From: an uncultured Atopobiaceae bacterium
GTDB taxonomy: Bacteria; Actinomycetota; Coriobacteriia; Coriobacteriales; Atopobiaceae
Direction: 5' to 3'
NCBI GenBank assembly: GCA_944320385.1
Contig: CALUHH010000009.1
Span: 1-64,000 of the forward strand
DNA length: 64,000 nt
A program made the translations under genes and the position numbers. A model generated the notes under the pieces. It searched no databases, was not told the origin of the DNA, and saw nothing but the letters and a program-made list of their open reading frames with translations. Positions within the stretch are counted from its first letter, which is position 1; each line of letters starts with the position of its first letter. Of the stretch, positions 51,364 to 60,294 are shown one piece after another.

Positions 51364-52584
51364 CTACCGGCGCATCGCCCGGACCTCCGCCACGTTCTTC
51401 TCGATCGCCGCGCAGACGCCCTCGAGCCTGCCGGGGATGCCTGCGATGGCGGGACTCATCTCCAGCACCCCCACGGCCTCGTCGGCAAAGCCGTCCAGCG
51501 CGTCCGCGTTGAGCCAGGCGAGCCCGCCCGCATAGCGTTCGAGCTGCTCGCCGATTGCGCGCAGGAAGGGCATGGGGTGCGCCATGCGATAGGGTGAGAA
51601 GTCGTTGGCCAGGGGGCGGTCGCACCAGAGCGCCTCGCCGGTGTCGAAGATCGGCGTCACGCGCAGCCACGCCCTCGACTCAGCGTCGACGAGGATGCCG
51701 AAGTTGCCCCAGTGGCGGTCGAAGTTCGCCATGACGTGGTCGACCACGAGCATGCGCTCCAGCGCGGCGCGCGCGTCGGCGATGCCGTGGCGCTCGCATG
51801 CGCCCACGAGCGCCTCGAAGCGTGACTGGTCGTTGGGGACCGGCATCGAGAGGATGACGTCTGCCGCGGGGACGAACTCGGTCCACGCGTCGACCATGCA
51901 CGGGCAGGAGGAGAGCAGGCGCGGGTAACCGTTCTCCACGAGCTCGTAGGGCACGTAGTCCTTCTCGCCCATGATGCGGGCGCAGAGCAGAGTGGCGATG
52001 CGCTCGTTGAGGGGTTCCTGGAACAGGTTCTCCGGCTTGCCGGACTTCACGAGCACGCGCGCGGGGCCGCGCGCTTCCCAGCGCTTGGGCAGGTTGCCGT
52101 TGAGCGCGGAGTCGGGCGAGCTGGCGATGACGATACCGTCGCGCCCCGCCGCCTCGAGCGCCTCCGAGCCGGAGTCGGGGTCATGGGGCGCGAGTGCCGC
52201 CCCCAGTGCCGGCGAGAAGGGACGCTCGAAGTAGTTGACGTCCGACCAGGCAAGGTCGGCGTCCGGCGGTCGGAGCCAGTACTGGTCGGAGAGCGAGAGG
52301 CCGAGCCCTGCCGCGAGGAGCTCCTCGGGGGTCTCGAGGCCCAGGCGCTGCAGCACGGGTGCGAGCCCGGGGCGCGTTGCGGGGACGGCGCGGTTGGCGA
52401 GCCAGGCGCGCAGGCGCGGTGCGGCGAAGCGCCCGCTCTGGTCCAGGCAGCCAAGAGGGAGGTAGGCGGGGTCGTGCACGACAGGCCTGCCTACCACGCG
52501 CCGCGCGACCGGGTCATAGGAGAAGGTCGCCGCCTCGTGGTCGCGGCACATTAGGGTGCGGGTGATGGTGGTCTCTCGCGGCAT
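51364..52584 (-). CDS. HipA-like C-terminal domain kinase, orphan
   Basis: A 406-residue protein. The C-terminal half has the HipA kinase motifs VDHVMANFDRHWGNFGILVD (catalytic Asp and Asn) and TPIFDTGEALWCD. Before it, LSDQYWLRPPDADLAWSDVN and VLVKSGKPENLFQEPLNERI fit HipA-like phage and toxin kinases. No HipB-like antitoxin or second gene is adjacent, so a toxin role is not supported by context. Start: ATG at 52584 after AAAGGGG. Palindromes at 51259 and 52676 bracket it. Confidence 0.85.
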   Translation of the reverse strand: MPRETTITRTLMCRDHEAATFSYDPVARRVVGRPVVHDPAYLPLGCLDQSGRFAAPRLRAWLANRAVPATRPGLAPVLQRLGLETPEELLAAGLGLSLSDQYWLRPPDADLAWSDVNYFERPFSPALGAALAPHDPDSGSEALEAAGRDGIVIASSPDSALNGNLPKRWEARGPARVLVKSGKPENLFQEPLNERIATLLCARIMGEKDYVPYELVENGYPRLLSSCPCMVDAWTEFVPAADVILSMPVPNDQSRFEALVGACERHGIADARAALERMLVVDHVMANFDRHWGNFGILVDAESRAWLRVTPIFDTGEALWCDRPLANDFSPYRMAHPMPFLRAIGEQLERYAGGLAWLNADALDGFADEAVGVLEMSPAIAGIPGRLEGVCAAIEKNVAEVRAMRR

Positions 52585-52675
52585 CTCGTCCCCTTTGGCC
52601 GAGGTCCTTCTCGTCAAGTATACGGCGCCGGGGGCGGCGTTGCTGGGCGTCGCTTGCGACGCGCCTTCCACGTGC

Positions 52676-52697
52676 GACCCAAATCCGGATTTGTGTC
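52676..52697. repeat. GACCCAAATCCGG palindrome, right of the HipA-like gene
   Basis: GACCCAAATCCGGATTTGTG with TC is a slightly decayed copy of the palindrome at 51259. Its flanks (GCGACGC... and ...CCGCGGCG) match those of the other copy in inverted orientation. Confidence 0.65.
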
Positions 52698-52763
52698 CGC
52701 GGCGTCTGATGCGCGCTTCGTTAACGTTCCGGCACCAGGCGGTTTAAATCCTACCGGCGTGGG

Positions 52764-52769
52764 TACAAT
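52764..52769 (+). promoter_or_regulatory. -10 box of the glutamate transporter operon
   Basis: TACAAT preceded by TGGG (TGGGTACAAT). It lies 41 bases before the start codon; no good -35 was found. Confidence 0.4.
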
Positions 52770-52809
52770 TTGGGGATGTGAACGGACCCAAAGGGAAAGG
52801 ATCCCCACC

Positions 52810-53772
52810 ATGGCCCTCAACGACCTCATGATCAGCCGCCGCCGCACCCTCGGGCTCGGTGCCGCCACGCTCTCCGCCCTCGCCCTCGCCGCATGCGACT
52901 CCGAGGCACCCGCCCCGGACGCCACCTCCGACACGCCCGAGGAGGCCCAGCTCGACGTCACCGCCTACGACGACCTCATCGCAACGGGCGCCGTTGCCTC
53001 CGACGACGAGGTCGCCGCCTCTGAGTGGGCCTCCAAGGTCAAGGAGGCCGGCACGCTGCGCGTCGGCGGCGTGCAGACCTCGCTGCTCTTCAGCCTCCTC
53101 AACGAGAAGGACGGCAAGACCCGCGGCTTTGACGCCGGCCTCTTCCAGCTCCTCGCGCGCTACGTCCTCGGTGACGAGAACGCCGTCGAGACCACGCAGG
53201 TGACCTCCAACACGCGCGAGTCCGTCCTCCAGAACGACCAGGTGGACGCCGTCTTTGCAACGTACTCCATCACCGACGCCCGCAAGGAGGTCATCTCCTT
53301 CGCCGGCCCGTACTACACCACGCAGCAGTCCATCCTCGTGATGGCGGACAACGAGGACATCAACGGCCTCGACGACCTTGCCGGCCGTAATGTCGCCGCG
53401 CAGTCCGGCTCCACCGGCCCGAGCATCCTCGAGGAGTACGCGCCCGACGCCACCGTCCAGGAGTTCGCGACCGACGAGGAGGCGAGAAGCGCGCTCGAGC
53501 AGGGGCGCGTCGACGCCTACGTCATCGACACCGCCATGCAGATGGGCAACATGACCCGCAACCCGGGCCGCTACCGCCTCGCCGGCGAGGAGTTCGGCCC
53601 GGTCGACCCGTATGGCATCGGCCTCCCGCTCGACTCCGACGGCGTCGAGTTCGTGAACGGCTGGCTTCAGCGCATCGAGGACGAGGGCCTCTGGGCGAGC
53701 CTCTGGAAGGTCTGCATCGGCGACCGCGCGGGCATCGAGCAGGCCCCCGAGCCGCCCGCCATCGACGCGTAG
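52810..53772 (+). CDS. Glutamate-type ABC transporter substrate-binding lipoprotein
   Basis: A 320-residue lipoprotein. The signal peptide has SRRRTLGLGA, which could also fit the Tat route, and the lipobox LALAAC with Cys29. The mature part is an amino-acid-binding domain (SBP_bac_3): TLRVGGVQTSLLFSLLNEKD, FATYSITDARKEVISFAGPY and VAAQSGSTGPSILEEYAPDA. The pattern resembles GluB. Start: ATG 52810 after AAAGGAT. Its three partners follow; an inverted repeat separates it from the first permease. Confidence 0.9.
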   Translation: MALNDLMISRRRTLGLGAATLSALALAACDSEAPAPDATSDTPEEAQLDVTAYDDLIATGAVASDDEVAASEWASKVKEAGTLRVGGVQTSLLFSLLNEKDGKTRGFDAGLFQLLARYVLGDENAVETTQVTSNTRESVLQNDQVDAVFATYSITDARKEVISFAGPYYTTQQSILVMADNEDINGLDDLAGRNVAAQSGSTGPSILEEYAPDATVQEFATDEEARSALEQGRVDAYVIDTAMQMGNMTRNPGRYRLAGEEFGPVDPYGIGLPLDSDGVEFVNGWLQRIEDEGLWASLWKVCIGDRAGIEQAPEPPAIDA

Positions 53773-53773
53773 T

Positions 53774-53844
53774 CTGTCAATTGGGGACAGTCCCCAATTG
53801 ACAGAAAAGTTTTATGTGAATTGGGGACTGTCCCCAATTGACAG
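53774..53844. repeat. GGGGACAGTCCCC-type inverted repeat inside the glutamate transporter operon, copy 2
   Basis: CTGTCAATTGGGGAC joined to TCCCCAATTGACAG (53774-53804, itself a palindrome), loop AAAAGTTTTATGTG, then the mirror (53819-53844). It begins one base after the lipoprotein stop, and its last bases (ACAG) run into the permease ribosome site AGGAGG. It is the sister of 12323-12397. Confidence 0.92.
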
Positions 53845-53853
53845 GAGGTGGGG

Positions 53854-54513
53854 ATGGGGCTTTCCGAGCTGCTCTCAACGTACGGCGAGAAGTACCTGCA
53901 GGGCCTTCTCGCCACCTGGTCCATGACGGCGGTCAGCTTCGTCTTCGTGATGATGCTCGCGGTCCTGGTCACGGTCGCGCGCGTCTCGCCGTACAGGCCG
54001 CTGCGCGTCGTCGGCGACCTCTACGTGCAGGTCTTTCGCAACATCCCCGGCGTGGCGCTGCTCATCATCATCGCCTACGCCCTGCCCGAGCTGCGCATCG
54101 TCCTCGACTGGCGCACCTGCGTCATCGTGACGACGATCCTTCTGGGCTCGGCCTTCGGGTCCGAGAACTTCATGAGCGGCATCAACACCATCGGCGTCGG
54201 CCAGATCGAGGCCGCCCGCTCGCTCGGGCTTACGTTCACGCAGATCATCCGTAGGGTCGTGATTCCACAGGCGCTGCGCACCACGGTGCTGCCCATGACC
54301 AACCTGCTCATCGCCGTCATGCTCACCACGGCACTCGGGTCCCAGGTGCCCCTCAGCCCGCAGGAGCTCACGGGCGTCGTCTCCTACGTCAACACGCGCG
54401 CCACGGGCGGCATCCTGGCGTTTCTGGTCTCGGCCCTGTGCTACGTGGGCACCGCCTTCGTTATCTCGCTCGTGGGCAACCGCATAGACCGGAAGGTGAG
54501 GATCCTACGATGA
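53854..54513 (+). CDS. Glutamate-type ABC transporter permease 1
   Basis: A 219-residue inner membrane permease with about five hydrophobic segments and the HisM-type EAA loop (GQIEAARSLGLTFTQIIRRV). FRNIPGVALLIIIAYALPEL and MTNLLIAVMLTTALGSQVPL also fit polar amino acid permeases (GluC-like). Start: ATG 53854, five bases after AGGAGG; that ribosome site overlaps the end of the inverted repeat. The stop overlaps the next ATG (ATGA). Confidence 0.9.
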   Translation: MGLSELLSTYGEKYLQGLLATWSMTAVSFVFVMMLAVLVTVARVSPYRPLRVVGDLYVQVFRNIPGVALLIIIAYALPELRIVLDWRTCVIVTTILLGSAFGSENFMSGINTIGVGQIEAARSLGLTFTQIIRRVVIPQALRTTVLPMTNLLIAVMLTTALGSQVPLSPQELTGVVSYVNTRATGGILAFLVSALCYVGTAFVISLVGNRIDRKVRILR

Positions 54514-55337
54514 GCGCCGCACGTACCCTCTCCATGCGTGACGCCCTCTATGAGGCGCCCGGCCCGCGCACGCGCCGGCGCGTGCGCATCGGCACGGCGG
54601 TCTCGGCCGTCGTGGTCCTTCTCGCCATCGCCGCGGTGGTCCGTCAGTTCTGGGTCACAGGACAGCTGGCGCCGCGCTACTGGTCGCTCTTCCTGCAGTG
54701 GACGACCTGGCGCTTCCTCGGCCAGGGCCTGCTCGGCACCGTCGCGGTGGCGCTCACCGCCGGCGCCATCGCGCTCGTCCTCGGGCTCGTGCTGATGCTC
54801 GGCCGCACGAGCGGCGTGCGCCCCCTCGCCGCGCTCTGCCGCGTGGTCACGGACTTCTTCCGCGGCGTCCCGAGCCTCCTGCTCATCTACTTTTTCTTCT
54901 TCGTTCCGGCGCAGTTGGGCCTCAAGCTGCCGTCCTTCTGGATGCTCACGCTGCCGGTGGCGCTCGCCGCGTCGGGGGTGCTCGCCGAGGTCTTCCGCGC
55001 CGGCGTGAACGCCGTGCCGCGCGGGCAGGTCGAGGCGGCACTCTCCATCGGCCTCTCCAGGGGCAAGACGATGCGCAAGATCGTGCTGCCCCAGGCGGTG
55101 CGCTACGTCATCCCGTCGCTCATCGCCCAGCTCGTCGTCGTGGTCAAGGACACCACAGTGGCCTATGTGGTGAGCTACCCCGACCTCATGCAGAACGCGC
55201 GCGTCCTCATCACGAGCTACGACGCGCTCGTCTCGCTGTACCTTGTCATCGCCGTCATCTACATCCTCATCAACTACGCGATCAACAAGGCGTCGGTTGC
55301 CGTGGCCAACCGCACCGGCGTCAAGATCGTCCGCTAG
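54510..55337 (+). CDS. Glutamate-type ABC transporter permease 2
   Basis: A 275-residue permease (GluD-like) with a basic N-terminus (RTRRRVRIG), about six membrane segments, [20 protein letters not shown] and the EAA loop [20 protein letters not shown]. It ends NRTGVKIVR. The ATG overlaps the stop of permease 1, so the two are made in equal amounts. One GTCCTTCTCG copy lies in its first membrane segment (VVLLA). Confidence 0.9.
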   Translation: MSAARTLSMRDALYEAPGPRTRRRVRIGTAVSAVVVLLAIAAVVRQFWVTGQLAPRYWSLFLQWTTWRFLGQGLLGTVAVALTAGAIALVLGLVLMLGRTSGVRPLAALCRVVTDFFRGVPSLLLIYFFFFVPAQLGLKLPSFWMLTLPVALAASGVLAEVFRAGVNAVPRGQVEAALSIGLSRGKTMRKIVLPQAVRYVIPSLIAQLVVVVKDTTVAYVVSYPDLMQNARVLITSYDALVSLYLVIAVIYILINYAINKASVAVANRTGVKIVR

Positions 55338-55350
55338 GGAACGGAGCACC

Positions 55351-56115
55351 ATGAGCCAAGAGCAAGCGGCCGAGAAGAACGTGCCCGTCATCGAGCTGCG
55401 CCACGTCGACAAGCACTACGGGGACCTGCACGTCCTGCGCGACGTCAGCCTCTCTGTGGCGCGCGGTGAGGTCGTCGTGATCATCGGCCCCTCGGGGTCC
55501 GGCAAGTCGACGCTGTGCCGCACGATCAACCGCCTCGAGACCATCGACTCCGGCGAGATCCTCATCGAGGGGGAGCCGCTGCCGCAGGAGGGGCGGGAGC
55601 TCGCGAGGATGCGCTCCGAGCTCGGCATGGTGTTCCAGCAGTTCAACCTCTTCGCGCACATGAGCATCCTCGACAACGTGACGCTCGGCCCGCGCGAGGT
55701 CCTGGGCCAGCCCAAGGAGGAGGCCGAGAAGTACGCGCTCGAGCTTCTCGCACGCGTGGGCGTGGCTGAGCAGGCGCACAAGGTCCCGGCCCAGCTCTCC
55801 GGCGGCCAGCAGCAGCGCGCCGCGATCGCGCGCTCGCTCGCCATGCGGCCCAAGGCCATGCTCTTCGACGAGCCCACGAGCGCCCTCGACCCCGAGATGA
55901 TCAACGAGGTGCTCGACGTCATGGTCGAGCTCGTACGCGGCGGCATGACCATGATCGTTGTCACGCACGAGATGGGATTTGCCCGTCGCGTCGCCGACCG
56001 CGTGGTCTTCATGGCCGACGGGCAGATCGTCGAGGAGGGCGCTCCCGACGACTTCTTCGACCACCCGCGGAGCCAGCGCGCCCGCGACTTCCTCGACTCC
56101 ATCAAGGGGCACTAG
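55351..56115 (+). CDS. Glutamate-type ABC transporter ATP-binding protein
   Basis: A 254-residue ATPase of the polar amino acid type (GluA/GlnQ). Walker A is [10 protein letters not shown]-loop [12 protein letters not shown], signature [15 protein letters not shown], Walker [15 protein letters not shown], switch His in [15 protein letters not shown]. Start: ATG 55351 with ACGGAG, 13 bases after permease 2. It completes the transporter; the hydrolase gene starts two bases after its stop. Confidence 0.94.
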   Translation: MSQEQAAEKNVPVIELRHVDKHYGDLHVLRDVSLSVARGEVVVIIGPSGSGKSTLCRTINRLETIDSGEILIEGEPLPQEGRELARMRSELGMVFQQFNLFAHMSILDNVTLGPREVLGQPKEEAEKYALELLARVGVAEQAHKVPAQLSGGQQQRAAIARSLAMRPKAMLFDEPTSALDPEMINEVLDVMVELVRGGMTMIVVTHEMGFARRVADRVVFMADGQIVEEGAPDDFFDHPRSQRARDFLDSIKGH

Positions 56116-56117
56116 CC

Positions 56118-56858
56118 ATGCCGAGAAGACCGCTCATCCTCATCGCGCCCCGCTGGGTGCCCGCTACCATGCGCGGGACCGAGCGCATAGCGTCGCTCGA
56201 GGCCATCGCCGACTGCTTCGTGGACGCGATCCTCGCCGCCGGCGGGCTGCCGCTCCAGATGGCGCTCACGACCGACGAGGACGTCATCGACTCCTACGTG
56301 GCGCTCGCGGACGGCGTAGCAATCCCCGGCGGGCCCGACGTCAGCCCGCGCCGGTGGGGGAGCGACGAGCCCTATGACCCCGAGCTCCTCTGCGAGGAGC
56401 GCGACGCCTTCGAGTTCCCGCTCGTGAGGCGCGCCCTCGAGGCCGACCTCCCGATCCTCACCACCTGTCGCGGGACCCAGCTTCTCAACGTCGCCTTGGG
56501 CGGAACGCTGTGCATGGACGTCCCGAGCCTCGGGGCGGTCGACGGCATGGCCCAGTGGCACCACGCCGGCATCCTCAACGGCCCGGCGCACCCGGTCAAG
56601 GTCGAGGAGGGGTCCCGCTTGAGCCGCGCCATGGGCGGCGTCACCGAGGCCCAGGTCAACTCGGCCCATCACTGCTGCGTCGACGTCCTCGGCGAGGGCG
56701 TGCGCCTGGTGGCCCGTGCGACCGACGGCGTCCCCGAGGGCATCGAGGTCCCGGGCAGGCGCTTCTGCGTGGGCGTGCAGTGGCACCCCGAGTACACCTG
56801 GCGCACCATCGAGTCCGACTTCAGCCTCTGGCGCAGCTTCGTGGACGCGTGTCGCTAG
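56118..56858 (+). CDS. Gamma-glutamyl hydrolase-like peptidase (C26, PuuD type)
   Basis: A 246-residue class I glutamine-amidotransferase-fold hydrolase. The nucleophile is in ILTTCRGTQLLNVALGG, and the His/Glu pair in GVQWHPEY. GGPDVSPRRWG and IPGG are typical of gamma-glutamyl-GABA hydrolases. It starts two bases after the ATPase stop, so the operon probably imports a gamma-glutamyl compound or glutamate/glutamine and this enzyme releases glutamate. Start: ATG 56118. Confidence 0.88.
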   Translation: MPRRPLILIAPRWVPATMRGTERIASLEAIADCFVDAILAAGGLPLQMALTTDEDVIDSYVALADGVAIPGGPDVSPRRWGSDEPYDPELLCEERDAFEFPLVRRALEADLPILTTCRGTQLLNVALGGTLCMDVPSLGAVDGMAQWHHAGILNGPAHPVKVEEGSRLSRAMGGVTEAQVNSAHHCCVDVLGEGVRLVARATDGVPEGIEVPGRRFCVGVQWHPEYTWRTIESDFSLWRSFVDACR

Positions 56859-56903
56859 GCTCGATACACAAAAGACGATTTGAGTACGCGGCCGAGAAGA
56901 ACG

Positions 56904-57392
56904 TCAGCGCACGAAGTGGTAGGCGATGCGGGGCGTCCCGTCCTCAACGTAGATCGTGCCGCGGCGGACGAAGCCGCGCTTCTCGAGCGTGCGCTGCATG
57001 GGGAGGTTGTCGGCGTGGGTGTCGGCGCGGACATTGTCGTGCTCCGCGCAGAGCCACGCGAGCATGCGTGTGCCGGCGCCGCGACCGCTCTCGGCGACCG
57101 CGAGGTGGTGCATGACCCAGTAGGGGTCGTCGTTCAGCCAGGAGTCACCCTCGATCACGGCGTAGGTGGGGTCCGGTCCGGGAAGGACGCTCATGACGGC
57201 GATGGGGCCTGCGCCCTCGTCGAGCACCCAGAGGGCGTCGGCCTCGAGGTCCTTCTCGGCGTCTCTCAGGTCGGGGTAGTCGCCGGGCCACTGCGTGGGG
57301 TTGCCGTGCGCGCGCATGAAGGAGCGCGCGGCAGCGTAGACGGCGCAGACGGTCTCGAGGTCGCGCGCGGTCGCGCGCCGGATCTGGCCCAT
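56904..57392 (-). CDS. GNAT-family N-acetyltransferase
   Basis: A 162-residue GNAT enzyme. IRRATARDLETVCAVYAAAR opens the fold, WVMHHLAVAESGRGAGTRML carries the acetyl-CoA loop (R-x-x-G-x-G/A) and NLPMQRTLEKRGFVRRGTIY is the last conserved block. The acceptor is unknown. The ATG at 57392 lies two bases after the upstream epimerase stop. A CGAGAAGAAC copy sits just after its 3' end (56893). Confidence 0.88.
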   Translation of the reverse strand: MGQIRRATARDLETVCAVYAAARSFMRAHGNPTQWPGDYPDLRDAEKDLEADALWVLDEGAGPIAVMSVLPGPDPTYAVIEGDSWLNDDPYWVMHHLAVAESGRGAGTRMLAWLCAEHDNVRADTHADNLPMQRTLEKRGFVRRGTIYVEDGTPRIAYHFVR

Positions 57393-57394
57393 GA

Positions 57395-58279
57395 CTAGAA
57401 GGGCCTTATCGAGAAGGTGCGCTCGAAGGAGGCGCCCGGCTCCAGCGTCACGGTGCCGCGCTTCTCCTCGAAGACGTCGGACTCGTCGTAGGCCGTCGCG
57501 CAGCCGATCCACGGCTCGATGGCCAGGAACGGGGCGTCCTCGCTCGCCGTCCAGACGCCGAGGAAGTCGAAGCCGTCGAAGCCGACCTCGACGCCGTGGC
57601 CGGACGGACCCTCCATGCGCACGCTGCGGCCCGGGACCTCGAGCATCACGATCGTGAGGAGCTCGGCGATCTTCTCGTGCGAGAGCCTCATGCGGTCCGC
57701 GTCGCAGAAGAGCTCGGTCATGTGGGAGAAGTCGTGCATGCCGGCCTCGTCGATGCGCGGCACGCGTGCCGTCCACGCCTCGGGGAAGACGAGCTCGTAG
57801 TCCGAGAAGGACGCGCCCTCCTCTCCCGGGACGGGGACGTTGAAGGCGGGGTGGCCGCCAAAGGTGAAGGGCATGGCCACGCCTCCGGTGTTGGTGACCT
57901 TGAAGGTCTGTGCGAGGCGCCCGTCGACGATGGTGTAGGTCATGTTGAGGCGGAAGTCGTACGGGTAGGCGGCGCGGGTCTGCTCGCTGGAGTCGAGCTC
58001 GTAGGTCACGCTACTGGGCGTCTGCTCCACGATGGCGTGGTCGTAGTCGCGCGCGAGGCCGTGGCGCCCGAGCGTCACGGGGCCCTGCTCGCTCACGGCG
58101 CGGCCGTCGCGCAGGACGCCGACGATGGGGAAGAGGATCGGCGCGCGGCGCGGCCAGTACTTCTCGTCCCCCTGCCAGAGGTACTCGCCCTCGTCGAGGC
58201 GCAGGCTCATGAGCTCCGCGCCGTCCGAGGTGATGGTGGCGGAGACGGTGCCGTCCGAGATGGTTGTGAGCGTTGCCAT
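57395..58279 (-). CDS. Aldose 1-epimerase family protein, LacX-like
   Basis: A 294-residue galactose-mutarotase-fold protein. SATITSDGAELMSLRLDEGE, EYLWQGDEKYWPRRAPILFP and TFGGHPAFNVPVPGEEG fit the LacX-type branch (DUF/COG2017), different from galM at 16.8 kb. It could act on sugar anomers or sugar phosphates; no sugar operon adjoins it. Start: ATG at 58279 with GAGGAGGAAG upstream on the minus strand. It is coupled to the GNAT gene. Confidence 0.88.
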   Translation of the reverse strand: MATLTTISDGTVSATITSDGAELMSLRLDEGEYLWQGDEKYWPRRAPILFPIVGVLRDGRAVSEQGPVTLGRHGLARDYDHAIVEQTPSSVTYELDSSEQTRAAYPYDFRLNMTYTIVDGRLAQTFKVTNTGGVAMPFTFGGHPAFNVPVPGEEGASFSDYELVFPEAWTARVPRIDEAGMHDFSHMTELFCDADRMRLSHEKIAELLTIVMLEVPGRSVRMEGPSGHGVEVGFDGFDFLGVWTASEDAPFLAIEPWIGCATAYDESDVFEEKRGTVTLEPGASFERTFSIRPF

Positions 58280-58485
58280 TTCTTCCTCCTCTGTTGTCCC
58301 TAGCTCTCAAAACTCTATACGCGCCGCGTGTGTTTGTTGCGCTTGTCTTGCTGAATGGGGCATATGGTGCGGCAAACGGGCAGGTTGTGTCATAATGTGC
58401 CGTTGACCGACGCCCGAGCGGCGTCCAGACCAGCATATCAGTGCGTCAAGTTGTCGGCGGTGAGCCGCCCGCTAAGGAGGAACGC

Positions 58486-60087
58486 ATGATCATCGAGGAA
58501 CTGCTGCGCTACGGAATCGCCCACACCGAGGAGAAGACGGTCATCGACGCGTCCCCGGCCGTCCTCATCGAGACCGCCGTCGAGCGCGGCGAGGGCGAGC
58601 TCACGAGCACGGGCTCTCTCTCCGTCATCACCGGCCAGTACACCGGCCGCTCCCCGCAGGACCGCTTCATCGTCGACACGCCCGACGTCCACGACAAGAT
58701 CGCCTGGGGCAAGGTCAACGTGCCCTTCTCCGAGGAGAACTACCAGAAGATCAAGGCCGAGGTCATCGGCCACCTCTCCGAGCGTCGCCTGTTCGTCGTG
58801 CACGGCCTGGCCGGCGCCGACCGCCGCTACTCCCGCAAGATCTGCGCCATCTGCGAGCTCGCGAGCCAGGCGCTCTTCGTCCACCAGATGCTCGTCCGCC
58901 CGACCGAGCAGGAGCTGCGCGACTTCGGCGATGCCGACTTCGTCGTGATGGCCGCCCCCACCCTCAAGCTCGACCCCGAGGTCTACGGCACCCACTCCGA
59001 GGCCGCCGTCCTCATCAACTTCCAGGAGCGCATCATCCTCGTGGTGGGCACCCAGTACTCCGGCGAGATCAAGAAGTCGATCTTCTCGGTCATGAACTAC
59101 CTGCTCCCCGTTGAGGACCACGTGCTCACCATGCACTGCTCCTGCAACATGAACCCGCGCTCCCACGGCACCACGGTCTTCTTTGGCCTCTCCGGCACCG
59201 GCAAGACGACCCTCTCCGCCGCGGAGGATCGCCTGCTCATCGGCGACGACGAGCACGGCTGGGCCGAGGACAAGGTCTTCAACATCGAGGGCGGCTGCTA
59301 CGCCAAGACCATCGACATCACGCCCGAGACCGAGCCGCAGATCTGGAACGCCATCCGCTTTGGCTCCATGTGCGAGAACGTCGTCATCGACGAGGACACC
59401 CGCACCGCCGACTACTTTGACACCTCGCTCACCGAGAACGGCCGCGTGGCCTACCCGGTCGACTTTGTTCCGGGCGCCGTCAAGAAGGGCCGTGCCAAGC
59501 GCACCCCGGACGTCGTGATCTTCCTCACGGCCGACGCCTTCGGCGTGCTGCCCCCGATCGCCAAGCTCGACCGCAACGCCGCCATGTACCACTTCATGAC
59601 CGGCTTCACCTCCAAGGTCGCCGGCACCGAGCGCGGCATCAAGGAGCCGCAGCCCACGTTCTCCTCGCTCTTTGGCGAGCCGTTCATGCCGCTCGACCCC
59701 AACGTGTACGCCCAGATGCTCGGCGAGAAGATCGACAAGGGCGGCGTGCGCGTCTACCTCATCAACACCGGCTGGACCGGCGGCCCCTACGGCACCGGCA
59801 AGCGCATGAAGCTCGCCTACACCCGCAAGATGGTCGAGGCCGCCCAGTCCGGCATCATCGACGACTCCGAGTTCGTCCACGACGAGCGCTTCAACCTCGA
59901 CGTGCCGACCTCCTGCCCGGGCGTGCCCTCCGAGCTGCTCAACGCCCGCAACACCTGGGCCGACCGCGCGGCCTACGACGAGATGGCCGAGAAGCTCGCC
60001 AAGATGTTCGTCGACAACGCCGAGAAGCGCCTGCAGACCATGGCACCCGAGGTTCGCGCCGCCGGCCCCAAGCCGATCATGGGCTAG
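58486..60087 (+). CDS. pckA: Phosphoenolpyruvate carboxykinase (ATP)
   Basis: A 533-residue enzyme interconverting PEP + CO2 + ADP and oxaloacetate + ATP. GRSPQDRFIVD, the P-loop GLSGTGKTTLSA, DDEHGWAEDKVFNIEGGCYA and the Arg/Lys active-site segment VAYPVDFVPGAVKKGRAKRT are present. In fermenting anaerobes it usually fixes CO2 toward succinate. Start: ATG 58486 after AAGGAGG. Upstream frame to 58441 is non-coding by ribosome-site evidence. Confidence 0.96.
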   Translation: MIIEELLRYGIAHTEEKTVIDASPAVLIETAVERGEGELTSTGSLSVITGQYTGRSPQDRFIVDTPDVHDKIAWGKVNVPFSEENYQKIKAEVIGHLSERRLFVVHGLAGADRRYSRKICAICELASQALFVHQMLVRPTEQELRDFGDADFVVMAAPTLKLDPEVYGTHSEAAVLINFQERIILVVGTQYSGEIKKSIFSVMNYLLPVEDHVLTMHCSCNMNPRSHGTTVFFGLSGTGKTTLSAAEDRLLIGDDEHGWAEDKVFNIEGGCYAKTIDITPETEPQIWNAIRFGSMCENVVIDEDTRTADYFDTSLTENGRVAYPVDFVPGAVKKGRAKRTPDVVIFLTADAFGVLPPIAKLDRNAAMYHFMTGFTSKVAGTERGIKEPQPTFSSLFGEPFMPLDPNVYAQMLGEKIDKGGVRVYLINTGWTGGPYGTGKRMKLAYTRKMVEAAQSGIIDDSEFVHDERFNLDVPTSCPGVPSELLNARNTWADRAAYDEMAEKLAKMFVDNAEKRLQTMAPEVRAAGPKPIMG

Positions 60088-60114
60088 GAGCTCGCCGCAT
60101 ATAGATCCGCGCAG

Positions 60115-60146
60115 CGGGGTCGAGGTTCTTCTCGGCCCCGTTTTTT
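60115..60146 (+). terminator. Terminator of pckA built around the GTTCTTCTCG motif
   Basis: CGGGGTCGAG pairs with CTCGGCCCCG (one wobble); the loop is GTTCTT; then TTTTTT. The CTCG of the abundant 10-mer forms part of the stem. Confidence 0.9.
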
Positions 60147-60165
60147 GTGGCGGTGGGTTTGGCCC

Positions 60166-60285
60166 GGTGCCGGATTTCCGCAGTTTGCGTGTCGCGGACA
60201 CGCATATGACCGGATTCTCGTTCCAATTACACGCATATGACCGGATTTTGGCACCATTTCACGCATATTGCGGGATTCAGGCACC
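60166..60285. repeat. Head-to-head repeat array, copy 5
   Basis: One inverted unit (GGTGCCGGATTTCCGCAG...GCGTG), then three direct units beginning ACGCATATGACCGG (twice) or ACGCATATTGCGGG. The first direct unit ends GTTCC instead of GGCACC. It lies between the pckA terminator and the small Cys-rich reading frame. Confidence 0.87.
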
Positions 60286-60294
60286 AGAGAAAAC

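Noticed and set aside
51364-52584. hipBA toxin-antitoxin module
   Set aside because: No HipB-like helix-turn-helix gene is present on either side; only the kinase is.
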